This document shows positions 1-7,104 of a DNA stretch of 16,100 nt, in pieces. Source of the DNA: Pseudomonadota bacterium (GTDB lineage Bacteria > Pseudomonadota > Gammaproteobacteria > Xanthomonadales > Rhodanobacteraceae); NCBI GenBank assembly GCA_021777635.1, contig JAJYDI010000025.1, forward strand, positions 1 through 16,100, in the 5' to 3' direction. Both the position numbers and the translations under genes were made by a program. The stretch's first letter is position 1. Each line of letters starts with the position of its first letter. The notes under the pieces were generated by a model, which searched no databases, was not told where the DNA came from, and saw nothing but the letters and a program-made list of their open reading frames with translations.

Positions 1-572
1 TGATGATGAGCGTGATCACCAACAGCTACGGCAACATCACCAGCTCGTTCTTCGGCGCCAAGTTCGGCCGCTACGTCGAGGAGATGCTGGTCTCGCCGAT
101 GCCGCCGCTGGTGATCCTCGGCGGCTACGTGCTCGGTGCGGTGCTGCGCGGGCTGCTAGTCGGCGCGATCGTGCTTGCACTTTCACTGTTCTTCACCCAT
201 CTCACCGTGGTCAATCCGTGGGTAACCGCGAGCAGCGTGCTGCTGGCCTCGGTGGTGTTTTCGCTGGCCGGTTTCATCAACGCGGTCTATGCGCGCAAAT
301 TCGACGACATCGCATTGGTGCCGACCTTCGTGCTCACCCCGCTGACCTACCTCGGCGGCGTGTTCTATTCGGTCGATCAGTTGCCGGCCCCATGGCGCGA
401 GATATCGCATGCCAATCCGATCCTGTACATGGTCAGCGCGTTTCGCGACGGCATGCTTGGCGCTGGCGACATCGCGCTGCGTCCCGCCTACGCGGTCATG
501 CTCGGTCTGATGCTGGTGCTGGGCTGGGTGGCGATCACTCTGCTCCGGCGTGGCGTGGGCCTGCGTACCTGA
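1..572 (+). CDS. ABC-2 type transporter permease, YadH-like (3' part)
   Basis: This is the C-terminal part of the membrane subunit of an ABC-2 type exporter; the 5' end lies outside the window, so the first in-frame ATG (position 3) is not the true start. The stretch NITSSFFGAKFGRYVEEMLV followed by SPMP is the conserved cytoplasmic loop of the YadH/NodJ-type permease family. Four or five hydrophobic segments follow (about residues 36-64, 74-94, 105-123 and 164-181 of the visible part), and the family's typical tail (TYLGGVFYSVDQLP, then NPILYMVSAFRDGMLG) is present. Known: such permeases pair with an ATPase of the YadG type, usually encoded just upstream, here out of view. The substrate cannot be read from the sequence. 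The gene converges on polA and its small-RNA neighbour. No T-tailed hairpin follows it on the plus strand; the hairpin at 621-651 has its T-run only on the minus strand. Confidence 0.9.
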   Translation, partial: MMSVITNSYGNITSSFFGAKFGRYVEEMLVSPMPPLVILGGYVLGAVLRGLLVGAIVLALSLFFTHLTVVNPWVTASSVLLASVVFSLAGFINAVYARKFDDIALVPTFVLTPLTYLGGVFYSVDQLPAPWREISHANPILYMVSAFRDGMLGAGDIALRPAYAVMLGLMLVLGWVAITLLRRGVGLRT

Positions 573-615
573 GGGCCGGGACCAGGTTGCAGGAACCAAT
601 CAGGGCCATGGAATG

Positions 616-651
616 AAAAAGCCCCGAAGGCTAGGGGGGAGCCTTCGGGGC
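616..651 (-). terminator. intrinsic terminator of the small RNA (and polA read-through)
   Basis: A perfect 12-bp stem, GCCCCGAAGGCT (621-632) against AGCCTTCGGGGC (640-651), with a 7-nt loop. On the minus strand it runs straight into TTTTT (620-616), so it terminates leftward transcription. On the plus strand no T-run follows. No other good terminator was found between the polA stop and this site, so it may also end polA mRNA. Confidence 0.9.
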
Positions 652-746
652 CGGGGATGGAGCAAGACCCGGGGAGAGGTCTTGCTCCGTGCGACCGGAT
701 CCAGGGGAGGGGATCGTGGCCGCGATGGACGCCGTTGCGTGCGTCC
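616..746 (-). ncRNA. candidate small RNA, sX13-like, C-rich loops
   Basis: Read on the minus strand, this intergenic stretch folds into four consecutive hairpins: GGACGC/GCGTCC (727-746, 8-nt loop), GATCC/GGATC (698-715), a 9-bp stem AGCAAGACC/GGTCTTGCT (661-686) and a 12-bp terminator stem (621-651) followed by TTTTT. The RNA loops of the last three read CCUCCCCU, UCUCCCCG and CCCCCCU, and the linker between hairpins 3 and 4 carries another CCCC. A promoter-like sequence sits just upstream. From memory, the Xanthomonas sRNA sX13 is about 115 nt long, lies next to polA and has C-rich hairpin loops that act on mRNAs with G-rich motifs; E. coli Spot 42 also lies next to polA. The size, place and loop pattern fit sX13, but I could not align the sequences. 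The exact 5' end is inferred. The alternative is that this is only an elaborate 3' end of the polA transcript. Confidence 0.72.
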
Positions 747-751
747 GAAGT

Positions 752-806
752 CTTAGATGGGCTCACCACGGTGAAAGTTCAACGGGCCAAGAAAAAATTT
801 ATTGAT
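752..806 (-). promoter_or_regulatory. putative sigma-70 promoter with AT-rich upstream element for the small RNA
   Basis: On the minus strand TTGAAC (782-777) and TCTAAG (757-752) resemble -35 and -10 boxes. The spacing of 19 is longer than ideal and the -10 matches 4 of 6. Upstream, AATAAATTTTTTC (803-791) is strongly AT-rich against a GC-rich background and lies about 45-57 nt before the expected start near 746, where UP elements bind the RNA polymerase alpha subunits. This suggests an independent, strong promoter rather than processing from polA mRNA. Confidence 0.45.
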
Positions 807-860
807 CGTTCAGCGCACCGCCAAACCGGCTGCTTGCGCCAGATCACCGGTGCATGGGTC

Positions 861-3617
861 TCAATGCGCCACGTCCCAGTTGGGACCCGTGCCGACATCG
901 ACCACCAGCGGCACGGCGAGCTCGGCCGCAGCGCTCATGCGCGCGCTGACCTCGGTGCGCACGGTCGCCATGGCGTCCGCGCGCACTTCGAGCACCAGCT
1001 CGTCGTGGACCTGCAGCAGAAGCCGCGCGTCATCGCGCGAACCCAGCCAGGCATCGACCGCGATCATTGCGCGCTTGATGATGTCGGCGGCGGTACCCTG
1101 CATTGGCGCGTTGATCGCCGCGCGTTCGGCGCCGGCGCGGCTGGCGGCGTTGCGGGCTCGGATGTTCTCCAGGTACAGCCTGCGACCGAACAGGGTCTCG
1201 ACATAGCCGTCCAGCGCGGCGCGCTCGCGGGTCGCGTCCATAAAGGCGCGCACACCGGGATAGCGGGCGAAGTAGCGGTTCATGTACTCCTGGGCCTCGT
1301 TGCGGCCGATGCCCAACTGGCGCGCCAACCCGAATGCACTCATGCCGTACATCAGGCCGAAGTTGATCGCCTTGGCGGCGCGGCGCTCGTTGCCATCGAC
1401 CGTATCGGGCGTCTTGCCGAACACCTCGGCGGCGGTGGCGCGGTGGACGTCCAGTCCGGCGCGGAATGCTCGCAGCAGCCCTTCGTCGCCGGACAAATGC
1501 GCCATGATGCGCAGTTCGATCTGCGAGTAGTCGGCGGCGAGGATCACCCAGCCCGGCGGCGCGATGAAAGCTTGGCGGATGCGCCGGCCATCGTCGGTGC
1601 GGATCGGGATGTTTTGCAGGTTGGGATCGGACGAACTCAGCCGCCCGGTACCGGCGACCGCCTGGTGATAGCTGGTATGCACGCGGCCGGTCTCGGGGTT
1701 GACCATCTCCGGCAGTTTCTCGGTGTAGGTTGATCGCAGCTTGGCCAGTCCGCGGTAGTCGAGGATCAGCCGCGGCAGCTCGTGCTGGTCGGCGATGGCC
1801 TCGAGGGCTTCCTCATTGGTCGATGGCTGGCCTGTCGGCGTTTTCAGCACGGCCGGCAACTTGAGCTCATCGAACAGCAGCGCCTGCAGCTGTCTGGGCG
1901 AGTCGAGGTTGAACTCGCGCCCGGCGATCGCGACCGCGCGCCGCTCGGCCTCATGCATGCGTCGCGCCAGGTCGGCGCTCTGTCGCCGGAGTTCGGCGAC
2001 GTCGATCAGCACGCCCCGCCGCTCCATGCGCGCCAGCACTGGGATCAGCGGAATTTCGATCTCGCGATACACGCGCACCAGCGCTGGAACGCTCGTTAGC
2101 TTCGGCCACAACGCATGGTGCAGGCGCAGGGTGATGTCGGCGTCCTCGGCCGCGTAGCGGCAGGCAGTGTCGAGGTCGACCGCGGCAAAGGGGATCTGCC
2201 GCACGCCCTTGCCCGTGACATCGCTGTACTTGACCGTGGTGTAGCCGAGATAACGCGCGGCCAGCGTGTCCATATCGTGACGCGTCGCGGTGGCGTTCCA
2301 GACATAGGACTCGAGCATGCTGTCGTGGGCCAGCCCCGCCAGCGCGATACCGTGACGCGCCAGCACATTGATGTCGTACTTGATGTGCTGGCCAAGCTTC
2401 GGCCGCTGCGGGTCCTCAAGGACGGGCTGTAGCCGCGCTAGGGTCGCCGCGCGATCCAGTTGCGCGGGCATGCCCGGATATTCATGCGCGAGCGGCACGT
2501 AGGCGGCGCGACCGGGTTCGACCGCGAAGGACACGCCAACGATGTCCGCGCGCGTCGCGTCGAGGCTGGTGGTCTCGGTGTCGAAGCTGATCAGCGAAGC
2601 CTTGCGCAGCTTGTCCAGCCACGCGTCGAGCTGCACGGGGGTCGTCACCAGCTCGTACTCGCCGGGTGACGCCATCGCGGGATCGGCAACGGGAACGAGC
2701 TCAGAGTCCGTTGCTGACCGCAATATTCCCATCTTCGGGCGCTGGGTTTGCGAAACGGACTCTGACCCCGCTTTCACCGTTTCCAGCTCCTTCAGCGCCG
2801 CGCTGAAACCGTAGCGGGTATACAACGCACGCAGAGCCTCGACGTCGCGCGGACGCGGCGCGAGATCGGTCGGCGACTGCTCCAATGCGACGTCGGTCTT
2901 GATTGTGGCCAGTAACCGCGACAGCGGAAGCCGCGACAGCGCCGCGCGCAGGTTCTCCCCGACCTTGCCGCCGATGGCACCGGCATGGGCTATGACGCCG
3001 TCCAGCGTGTCGTACGCCTGCAACCACTTGGCCGCGGTCTTGGGGCCGCACTTCTCGACGCCCGGGATGTTATCAACGCTGTCGCCCATCAACGCCAGCA
3101 GATCGACGATGCGCTCCGGCGGTACGCCGAACTTCGCGATCACCCCGGCGCGGTCGGTGGTGCTGCCGCTCATGGTATTGACCAGGCGCACGTGCGCTCC
3201 GACCAGTTGGGCGAAATCCTTGTCTCCGGTGGAGATCGTCACGGTAATGCCGGCCGCGGCAGCCTGCAGCGCCAGGGTTCCGATGACGTCGTCGGCCTCC
3301 ACACCCGGCACGCGCAGGATCGGCAGTCCCATCGCTGCGACGATCGCCAGCATCGGCTCGATCTGCGCACGCAGTTCGTCAGGCATCGGCGCACGCTGGA
3401 CCTTGTACTCGGGATACAGCGCGTCGCGAAAGGTCGGCCCGGAAGCATCGACAACGAAGGCGGCGTAGTCGGGCTTCGCCGCCAGCGTCGTGCGCAGCAT
3501 GTTCACCACGCCGAACAGCGCGCCGGTCGGTTCGCCCGCCGCGTTACTCAGCGGCGGCAGCGCGTGGAAGGCGCGATAGAGGTACGAGGAGCCGTCAATC
3601 AGGATCAGCGTGGACAT
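861..3617 (-). CDS. polA: DNA polymerase I
   Basis: A 918-residue DNA polymerase I for Okazaki-fragment maturation and repair synthesis. The start is ATG at 3617 (MSTLILIDGSSYLYRAFHAL, the family N-terminus); the frame stays open 56 codons upstream but that part is unlike the family. The 5'-3' exonuclease domain spans about residues 1-280 (VEADDVIGTLA, STGDKDFAQLV, LMGDSVDNIPG). The 3'-5' proofreading domain, about 320-510, keeps its acidic residues: D346 and E348 in DTET, D415 in KYD, and Y488/D492 in YAAEDAD, so it should be active. The polymerase domain has motif A DYSQIELR (D696), motif B RRAAKAINFGLMYG (K749, Y757) and motif C HDE (871-873). The linker between the two exonuclease domains (residues 285-306) is encoded by a REP-like palindrome. 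The gene is divergent from the DUF2782 gene across 74 bp, where only weak back-to-back -10-like boxes are seen near 3660-3667. The RBS is weak. Confidence 0.98.
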   Translation of the reverse strand: MSTLILIDGSSYLYRAFHALPPLSNAAGEPTGALFGVVNMLRTTLAAKPDYAAFVVDASGPTFRDALYPEYKVQRAPMPDELRAQIEPMLAIVAAMGLPILRVPGVEADDVIGTLALQAAAAGITVTISTGDKDFAQLVGAHVRLVNTMSGSTTDRAGVIAKFGVPPERIVDLLALMGDSVDNIPGVEKCGPKTAAKWLQAYDTLDGVIAHAGAIGGKVGENLRAALSRLPLSRLLATIKTDVALEQSPTDLAPRPRDVEALRALYTRYGFSAALKELETVKAGSESVSQTQRPKMGILRSATDSELVPVADPAMASPGEYELVTTPVQLDAWLDKLRKASLISFDTETTSLDATRADIVGVSFAVEPGRAAYVPLAHEYPGMPAQLDRAATLARLQPVLEDPQRPKLGQHIKYDINVLARHGIALAGLAHDSMLESYVWNATATRHDMDTLAARYLGYTTVKYSDVTGKGVRQIPFAAVDLDTACRYAAEDADITLRLHHALWPKLTSVPALVRVYREIEIPLIPVLARMERRGVLIDVAELRRQSADLARRMHEAERRAVAIAGREFNLDSPRQLQALLFDELKLPAVLKTPTGQPSTNEEALEAIADQHELPRLILDYRGLAKLRSTYTEKLPEMVNPETGRVHTSYHQAVAGTGRLSSSDPNLQNIPIRTDDGRRIRQAFIAPPGWVILAADYSQIELRIMAHLSGDEGLLRAFRAGLDVHRATAAEVFGKTPDTVDGNERRAAKAINFGLMYGMSAFGLARQLGIGRNEAQEYMNRYFARYPGVRAFMDATRERAALDGYVETLFGRRLYLENIRARNAASRAGAERAAINAPMQGTAADIIKRAMIAVDAWLGSRDDARLLLQVHDELVLEVRADAMATVRTEVSARMSAAAELAVPLVVDVGTGPNWDVAH
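2701..2765. repeat. REP-like imperfect palindrome inside the polA frame
   Basis: TCAGAGTCCGTT (2701-2712) is the exact reverse complement of AACGGACTCTGA (2754-2765). Inside it, CGCAA (2719-2723) pairs with TTGCG (2748-2752) and CCC (2728-2730) with GGG (2744-2746), giving a long bulged hairpin. On the minus strand the outer arm continues as GGGGTCAGAGTCC. From memory, GGTCAGAGTCC-type palindromes are common extragenic repeats linked with REP-associated tyrosine transposases; this is unverified here. The element is in frame and encodes about residues 285-306 of PolA, the linker before the Klenow part. Confidence 0.7.
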
Positions 3618-3691
3618 GAACGGATTCTCGCACGTGATCCGCCAGCCCCGACGATGGCGATTACCATGAGAGGCCCGCTCTGGAGCCCGCC

Positions 3692-4099
3692 ATGAAACTC
3701 CTTGCCCGATTCGCCGCCGCGCTGAGCTGCGCCGTCGCCCTGCCGCTGGCAGCGCAGTCGGCGCCTCCCGCCAGCGTGCCACCACCGCCGGGCCTCAATG
3801 ACCCCGGCGTCAGTCCCGCGTCACCCGCACACAACGCCAGCGTGTTCCCGAACGCCGCGTTGCGCCACGATGAGCACGATCTGCGCGGTGAGCCGCCGCC
3901 AACCGTCGATGTGCGCAAGCGCGATGGCGACACGATCCAGGAATACCGGGTGGCGGGGCGCGTCACCATGATCCGCATCATCCCCAGACATGGCCCGGTG
4001 CAGACCTTCTATGCCGATCCGCAGGGGCGCCTGATTCCCGATCCGCGCGAAGGTCCGGTGCGACCGGTGTACTACACGCTCTACACTTGGCAGCGCTGA
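3692..4099 (+). CDS. DUF2782 family exported protein
   Basis: A 135-residue protein of unknown function. Residues 1-24 look like a Sec signal peptide: charged MKLLAR, a hydrophobic core, then ALPLAAQSA. A Pro/Ala-rich segment follows (about 24-55). The conserved DUF2782 core is about residues 68-110: PPTVDVRKRDGDTIQEYRVAGR, VTMIRIIPRHGP, then FYADPQGRLIPD; the signature of charged RKR, EEYR-like and MIRI..P..GP is the basis for the call. A GGAG ribosome site (3682-3685) sits 6 nt before the ATG. From memory, DUF2782 genes often lie beside polA in gammaproteobacteria, so the pairing seems conserved though no shared function is known. The protein is probably periplasmic. There is no lipobox cysteine and no second membrane segment. 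It converges on purH across 171 bp. Confidence 0.85.
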   Translation: MKLLARFAAALSCAVALPLAAQSAPPASVPPPPGLNDPGVSPASPAHNASVFPNAALRHDEHDLRGEPPPTVDVRKRDGDTIQEYRVAGRVTMIRIIPRHGPVQTFYADPQGRLIPDPREGPVRPVYYTLYTWQR

Positions 4100-4270
4100 A
4101 TCGCCGCCACGACCCCACCGTGTGCGCATTCCAGGGTAGTGATCCTCTACCCCCGACCCTTCGCTGCGCTTGGGTGACAACATCGAGATCAGACGCAGCT
4201 GCCTCGCCGCAGCCGAGCGGAGCTCGAGCGCAACACCACCTGCGGGAAGCGCCTCTGTTGTTTAGGCTAC

Positions 4271-5851
4271 TCAGTGGCGGAAGTGACGCACGCCGGTGAA
4301 CACCATCGCCATGCCGTGTTCATCGGCAGCGGCGATCACCTCGGCGTCGCGCATCGAACCTCCGGGCTGGATCACCGCGCGGATACCAGCCGAAGCCGCC
4401 GTGTCGATGCCGTCACGGAACGGGAAAAACGCGTCCGACGCCAGCACGCTGCCGCGCATCTCGAGCCCGGCGTCGGCGGCCTTGAGCGTGGCGATGCGGG
4501 CACTGATCACACGGCTCGTCTGGCCGGCGCCGATGCCGACAGTACGGCCGTCACGCGCGCAGACGATCGCATTGGACTTGACGAACATCGCCACATGCCA
4601 TGCGAACAGCAGGTCGCGCAGTTCCTCGGCGTCGGGCACCCGCCGGCTGACCACCTTGAGGTCGCTCAGCAACAAGGTGTCGCGATCGGCATCCTGCACC
4701 AGCAGGCCGCCGGCGATGCGCCTGTAATCGCGCTGCGGTGCCATCTGCTCCGGCCAGGCACCCGTGGCCAGCATGCGCACGTTGGGCTTCTTGGCGAACA
4801 CCGCCAGAGCTGCTGGGCTGATCTCGGGCGCCAGCACCACCTCGACGAACTGCTGCGTCAGGATCGCTTCGGCGGTGGCCACGTCAAGCGGCTGGTTGAA
4901 GGCGATGATGCCGCCGAAGGCCGAGGTCGGATCGCAGGCATAGGCGCGCTCGTAGGCGGTGCGAATGTCGGCACCCAAAGCGACCCCACAGGGGTTGGCG
5001 TGCTTGACGATGACGCAGGCGGGCACCTTCTGGAACGCCTTGACGCATTCGAGCGCGGCATCGGCGTCGGCCAGGTTGTTGAACGAAAGCTCCTTGCCCG
5101 CCAGCATGCGCGCGGTCGCGGCGATGCCCGGCGGCGATTGCGACTCAAGGTAGAGCGCGCCGCCCTGATGCGGGTTCTCGCCGTAACGCAGCGTCTGCGC
5201 CCGCTGCAGCGCAAGGTGCAGCGTGGGCGCGAATGGCTCGACGTGCTCGCCGTCGCCGCGCGCGCCCAGCCAGTCGGCGATCAGGCCGTCGTAGCGGGCG
5301 GAGTGCGCGAATGCCTTGGCCGCCAGCCGTCGGCGCAGGTCTAGGGTCGTGCCACCCTCGCCGCGCAACGCCTCGATCAGGGGCGCGTAATCGGCCGGAT
5401 CGCTCACCACGGCCACATGCGCGTGATTCTTGGCCGCCGCGCGCAGCATCGCCGGGCCGCCGACGTCAATCTGCTCAATCGCCTCGTCCAGGGTGCAGTC
5501 CGGACGCGCCACGGTGCGCTCGAACGGATACAGGTTGACCACCAGCAGGTCGATCGGCGCGATGTCGTGCTGGCGCATCACCACGTCGTCTGCGCCGCGC
5601 CGGCCGAGCAGGCCGCCATGCACTTTCGGATGCAGTGTCTTGACGCGGCCGTCCATGATCTCGGGGAACCCGGTCAGGTCGCTGACCTCGCGCACCGGCA
5701 AACCGGCCTCGCGCAAGGCTCGCGCGCTGCCACCGGTGGATACCAGTTCGACCCCCAGCGCATCCAGCGCGCGCGCCAGATCGGCCAAGCCGGTCTTGTC
5801 GGACACGCTCAGCAGGGCGCGGCGTACCTGGGACAGGGTCGCATCGAACAT
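4271..5851 (-). CDS. purH: bifunctional AICAR formyltransferase / IMP cyclohydrolase
   Basis: This cytosolic 526-residue enzyme carries out the last two steps of de novo IMP synthesis. The N-terminal MGS-like IMP cyclohydrolase domain (about 1-190) has [30 protein letters not shown] and [10 protein letters not shown]. The AICAR transformylase domain has LRYGENPHQ, the catalytic K283-H284 in [28 protein letters not shown] and the usual RHFRH ending. I chose the ATG at 5851 ([21 protein letters not shown]), which has GGAG 8 nt upstream; the frame is open 43 codons further but has no family similarity. It follows fis by 43 nt, so fis and purH are probably co-transcribed. purD, which often follows purH, is absent: the next gene is the convergent DUF2782 gene. 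The 171-bp gap after the stop holds small hairpins (for example GGGTAG/CTACCC at 4134-4152) but no T-tailed terminator that I can see. Confidence 0.98.
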   Translation of the reverse strand: MFDATLSQVRRALLSVSDKTGLADLARALDALGVELVSTGGSARALREAGLPVREVSDLTGFPEIMDGRVKTLHPKVHGGLLGRRGADDVVMRQHDIAPIDLLVVNLYPFERTVARPDCTLDEAIEQIDVGGPAMLRAAAKNHAHVAVVSDPADYAPLIEALRGEGGTTLDLRRRLAAKAFAHSARYDGLIADWLGARGDGEHVEPFAPTLHLALQRAQTLRYGENPHQGGALYLESQSPPGIAATARMLAGKELSFNNLADADAALECVKAFQKVPACVIVKHANPCGVALGADIRTAYERAYACDPTSAFGGIIAFNQPLDVATAEAILTQQFVEVVLAPEISPAALAVFAKKPNVRMLATGAWPEQMAPQRDYRRIAGGLLVQDADRDTLLLSDLKVVSRRVPDAEELRDLLFAWHVAMFVKSNAIVCARDGRTVGIGAGQTSRVISARIATLKAADAGLEMRGSVLASDAFFPFRDGIDTAASAGIRAVIQPGGSMRDAEVIAAADEHGMAMVFTGVRHFRH

Positions 5852-5894
5852 CGGAGCGGCTCCGCAAAAGGCGCCAAGTATAGGGCCGCCGGTC

Positions 5895-6173
5895 TCAGCT
5901 GATGCCGCGGGCGGCAAGTTTCTTGCGCAGGGTGGCACGGTTGATGCCGAGCGCGGCTGCGGCGCGGCTCTGGTTGCCACCGTGCCAGGCCATCACCTCG
6001 CGCAGCAGCGGCGCCTCGACTTCGGCCATCAGCAGCGCGTGGAGGCCCGGCTCGCAAGCGGTGTCGCCGAGATCGGCCAAGTAGCGTCGCACCATCTGCG
6101 TGACACATGCGGCGAGCGCGCTTTCCTGGGCGCCATTAGCAGGCGCCGAGGGTTGCAGTTTGACCACGTTCAC
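5895..6173 (-). CDS. fis: DNA-binding protein Fis
   Basis: Fis is a nucleoid-associated, DNA-bending homodimer that activates rRNA and tRNA promoters and shapes growth-phase expression. The C-terminal helix-turn-helix, [20 protein letters not shown] followed by [18 protein letters not shown], matches E. coli Fis closely. With a GTG start at 6173 the protein has 92 residues (E. coli has 98). The GTG is chosen because GGGGGATGG (6188-6180) lies just upstream and the upstream in-frame ATG at 6260 adds a non-family extension (rich in Arg, Gly and Cys). A second GTG at 6167 cannot be excluded. In E. coli and Pseudomonas dusB precedes fis; here a DUF3426 gene does, 145 bp away. The ribosome site is complementary to a single-stranded part of the small RNA at 616-746. 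Confidence 0.95.
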   Translation of the reverse strand: MNVVKLQPSAPANGAQESALAACVTQMVRRYLADLGDTACEPGLHALLMAEVEAPLLREVMAWHGGNQSRAAAALGINRATLRKKLAARGIS

Positions 6174-6255
6174 GACGATCCATCCCCCGGGGTAATCCTC
6201 GCACGAGCGCTTGTTTGATCCGCGTTCGTCGCGTCCCGCGCAGAGCGGGTTGGGA

Positions 6256-6285
6256 AGCATACTCCCGCAGCCGACCGATTTTCAG
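6256..6285 (-). promoter_or_regulatory. putative sigma-70 promoter for fis-purH
   Basis: On the minus strand CTGAAA (6285-6280) and TATGCT (6261-6256) are spaced by 18 nt in the DUF3426-fis gap. A start near 6249 would give a leader of about 76 nt before the GTG. The boxes match consensus only partly (4 of 6 for the -10). A promoter here is plausible because dusB, whose mRNA carries fis in E. coli, is missing. Confidence 0.4.
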
Positions 6286-6318
6286 AGTACGGGGCGCACC
6301 GTAAGACGAGCAGCCGCG

Positions 6319-7077
6319 CTACTCGAACCCGAACTCGAAAGCGACCGCATTCTTCCCCGGATCCTCGACCTCGAACACCAGTGCCGCACTGGCTCCCGGT
6401 GCCAGGCCGCGCGCGCGCACCGCCGCATCACGGATGTATTCGGATGGCCGGAAACGGCGCATCGCGACGCGATTCTCATCTAGGTCCGACAGGCTGACGT
6501 CGACCACCGGGAACGGCTGCGTGAATGGGGCATCGTTGCGCAGGGTGGCGCTGATGATCAGCGCGCCCGCCACCGAGGGGTGCGGACGGATGTCACGTGA
6601 GGTCAGCTTCAGCGCCGCCAGATCCTGCACCAGCGGCAATCGGCAGTGAAGCCCGCGGCAGATGGCGGCCAGCCAGGGCCGTGTGGCGTCGTCGACCACC
6701 AGCGCGTCGCGTTCCGCCCAGCCCAGCTGCGCCGCCAGTACCAGCGCCAGCAGCGCGCTGCCCGCGATCCAGCGCGTGCGCTTGAGCGGCTTGCGCGGGC
6801 GCACAAACGCGGGTGGCGCGGCAGTCCCGCCTGGCTCTTCGGGGAACTGCAGCTGAGGCGGCGGACGGAACACCGGCATCACCAGCTGCGGAGGATCCGG
6901 CTGCGGCAGCTGCGCGGGCAGGCTCTCGAAAGGCTCCGGCGGCAGCACGTCCGACAGCGTCACCAGCGCATCAAAAACCGCAGCGCAATGTCCGCAGCGC
7001 ACGCTGCCGCGCGCCTGCGCCAGGGTCGCAGCGTCAAGCGCGTAAACCGTCAGGCAGATCGGGCATTGCGCGTACAT
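6319..7077 (-). CDS. DUF3426 zinc-ribbon membrane protein
   Basis: A 252-residue protein of unknown function. It opens with an MJ0042-type zinc ribbon: C5-P-I-C8 and C28-G-H-C31, with TVYALD and VRCGHCAAVFDAL around them. A Pro-rich, likely disordered linker follows (about 45-95), then a basic patch (RPRKPLKRTRW) and one transmembrane helix (about 103-120). The C-terminal DUF3426 domain (about 125-252) contains LTSRDIRPHPSVAGALIISA, LRNDAPFTQPFPVVDVSLSD and LAPGASAALVFEVED. The layout implies a cytosolic zinc ribbon and a periplasmic beta-rich domain. The ATG at 7077 is 27 nt after the prmA stop, with a poor ribosome site, so it probably depends on prmA read-through. From memory, the same gene follows prmA in Pseudomonas and Xanthomonas. 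The stop is TAG. Confidence 0.9.
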   Translation of the reverse strand: MYAQCPICLTVYALDAATLAQARGSVRCGHCAAVFDALVTLSDVLPPEPFESLPAQLPQPDPPQLVMPVFRPPPQLQFPEEPGGTAAPPAFVRPRKPLKRTRWIAGSALLALVLAAQLGWAERDALVVDDATRPWLAAICRGLHCRLPLVQDLAALKLTSRDIRPHPSVAGALIISATLRNDAPFTQPFPVVDVSLSDLDENRVAMRRFRPSEYIRDAAVRARGLAPGASAALVFEVEDPGKNAVAFEFGFE

Positions 7078-7104
7078 GCACGCAGTGTAACGGCGCGGCC
7101 GGCG

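Noticed and set aside
657..1733. 358-codon plus-strand open frame from the small-RNA region into polA
   Set aside because: It runs antisense to the well-conserved polymerase domain and through the hairpins and promoter of the small RNA; no protein family is recognisable.
3618..3785. Possible 56-residue N-terminal extension of PolA
   Set aside because: MSTLILIDGSS is the universal family start, and the extension overlaps the divergent DUF2782 gene and its ribosome site.
4134..4152. Hairpin GGGTAG/CTACCC between the DUF2782 gene and purH as a terminator
   Set aside because: Only six base pairs and no T-run on either strand; kept only as a remark under purH.
4274..5344. 356-codon open frame on the plus strand opposite purH
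   Set aside because: Antisense shadow of a certain gene; composition dominated by Gly, His, Arg and Ala with no family features.
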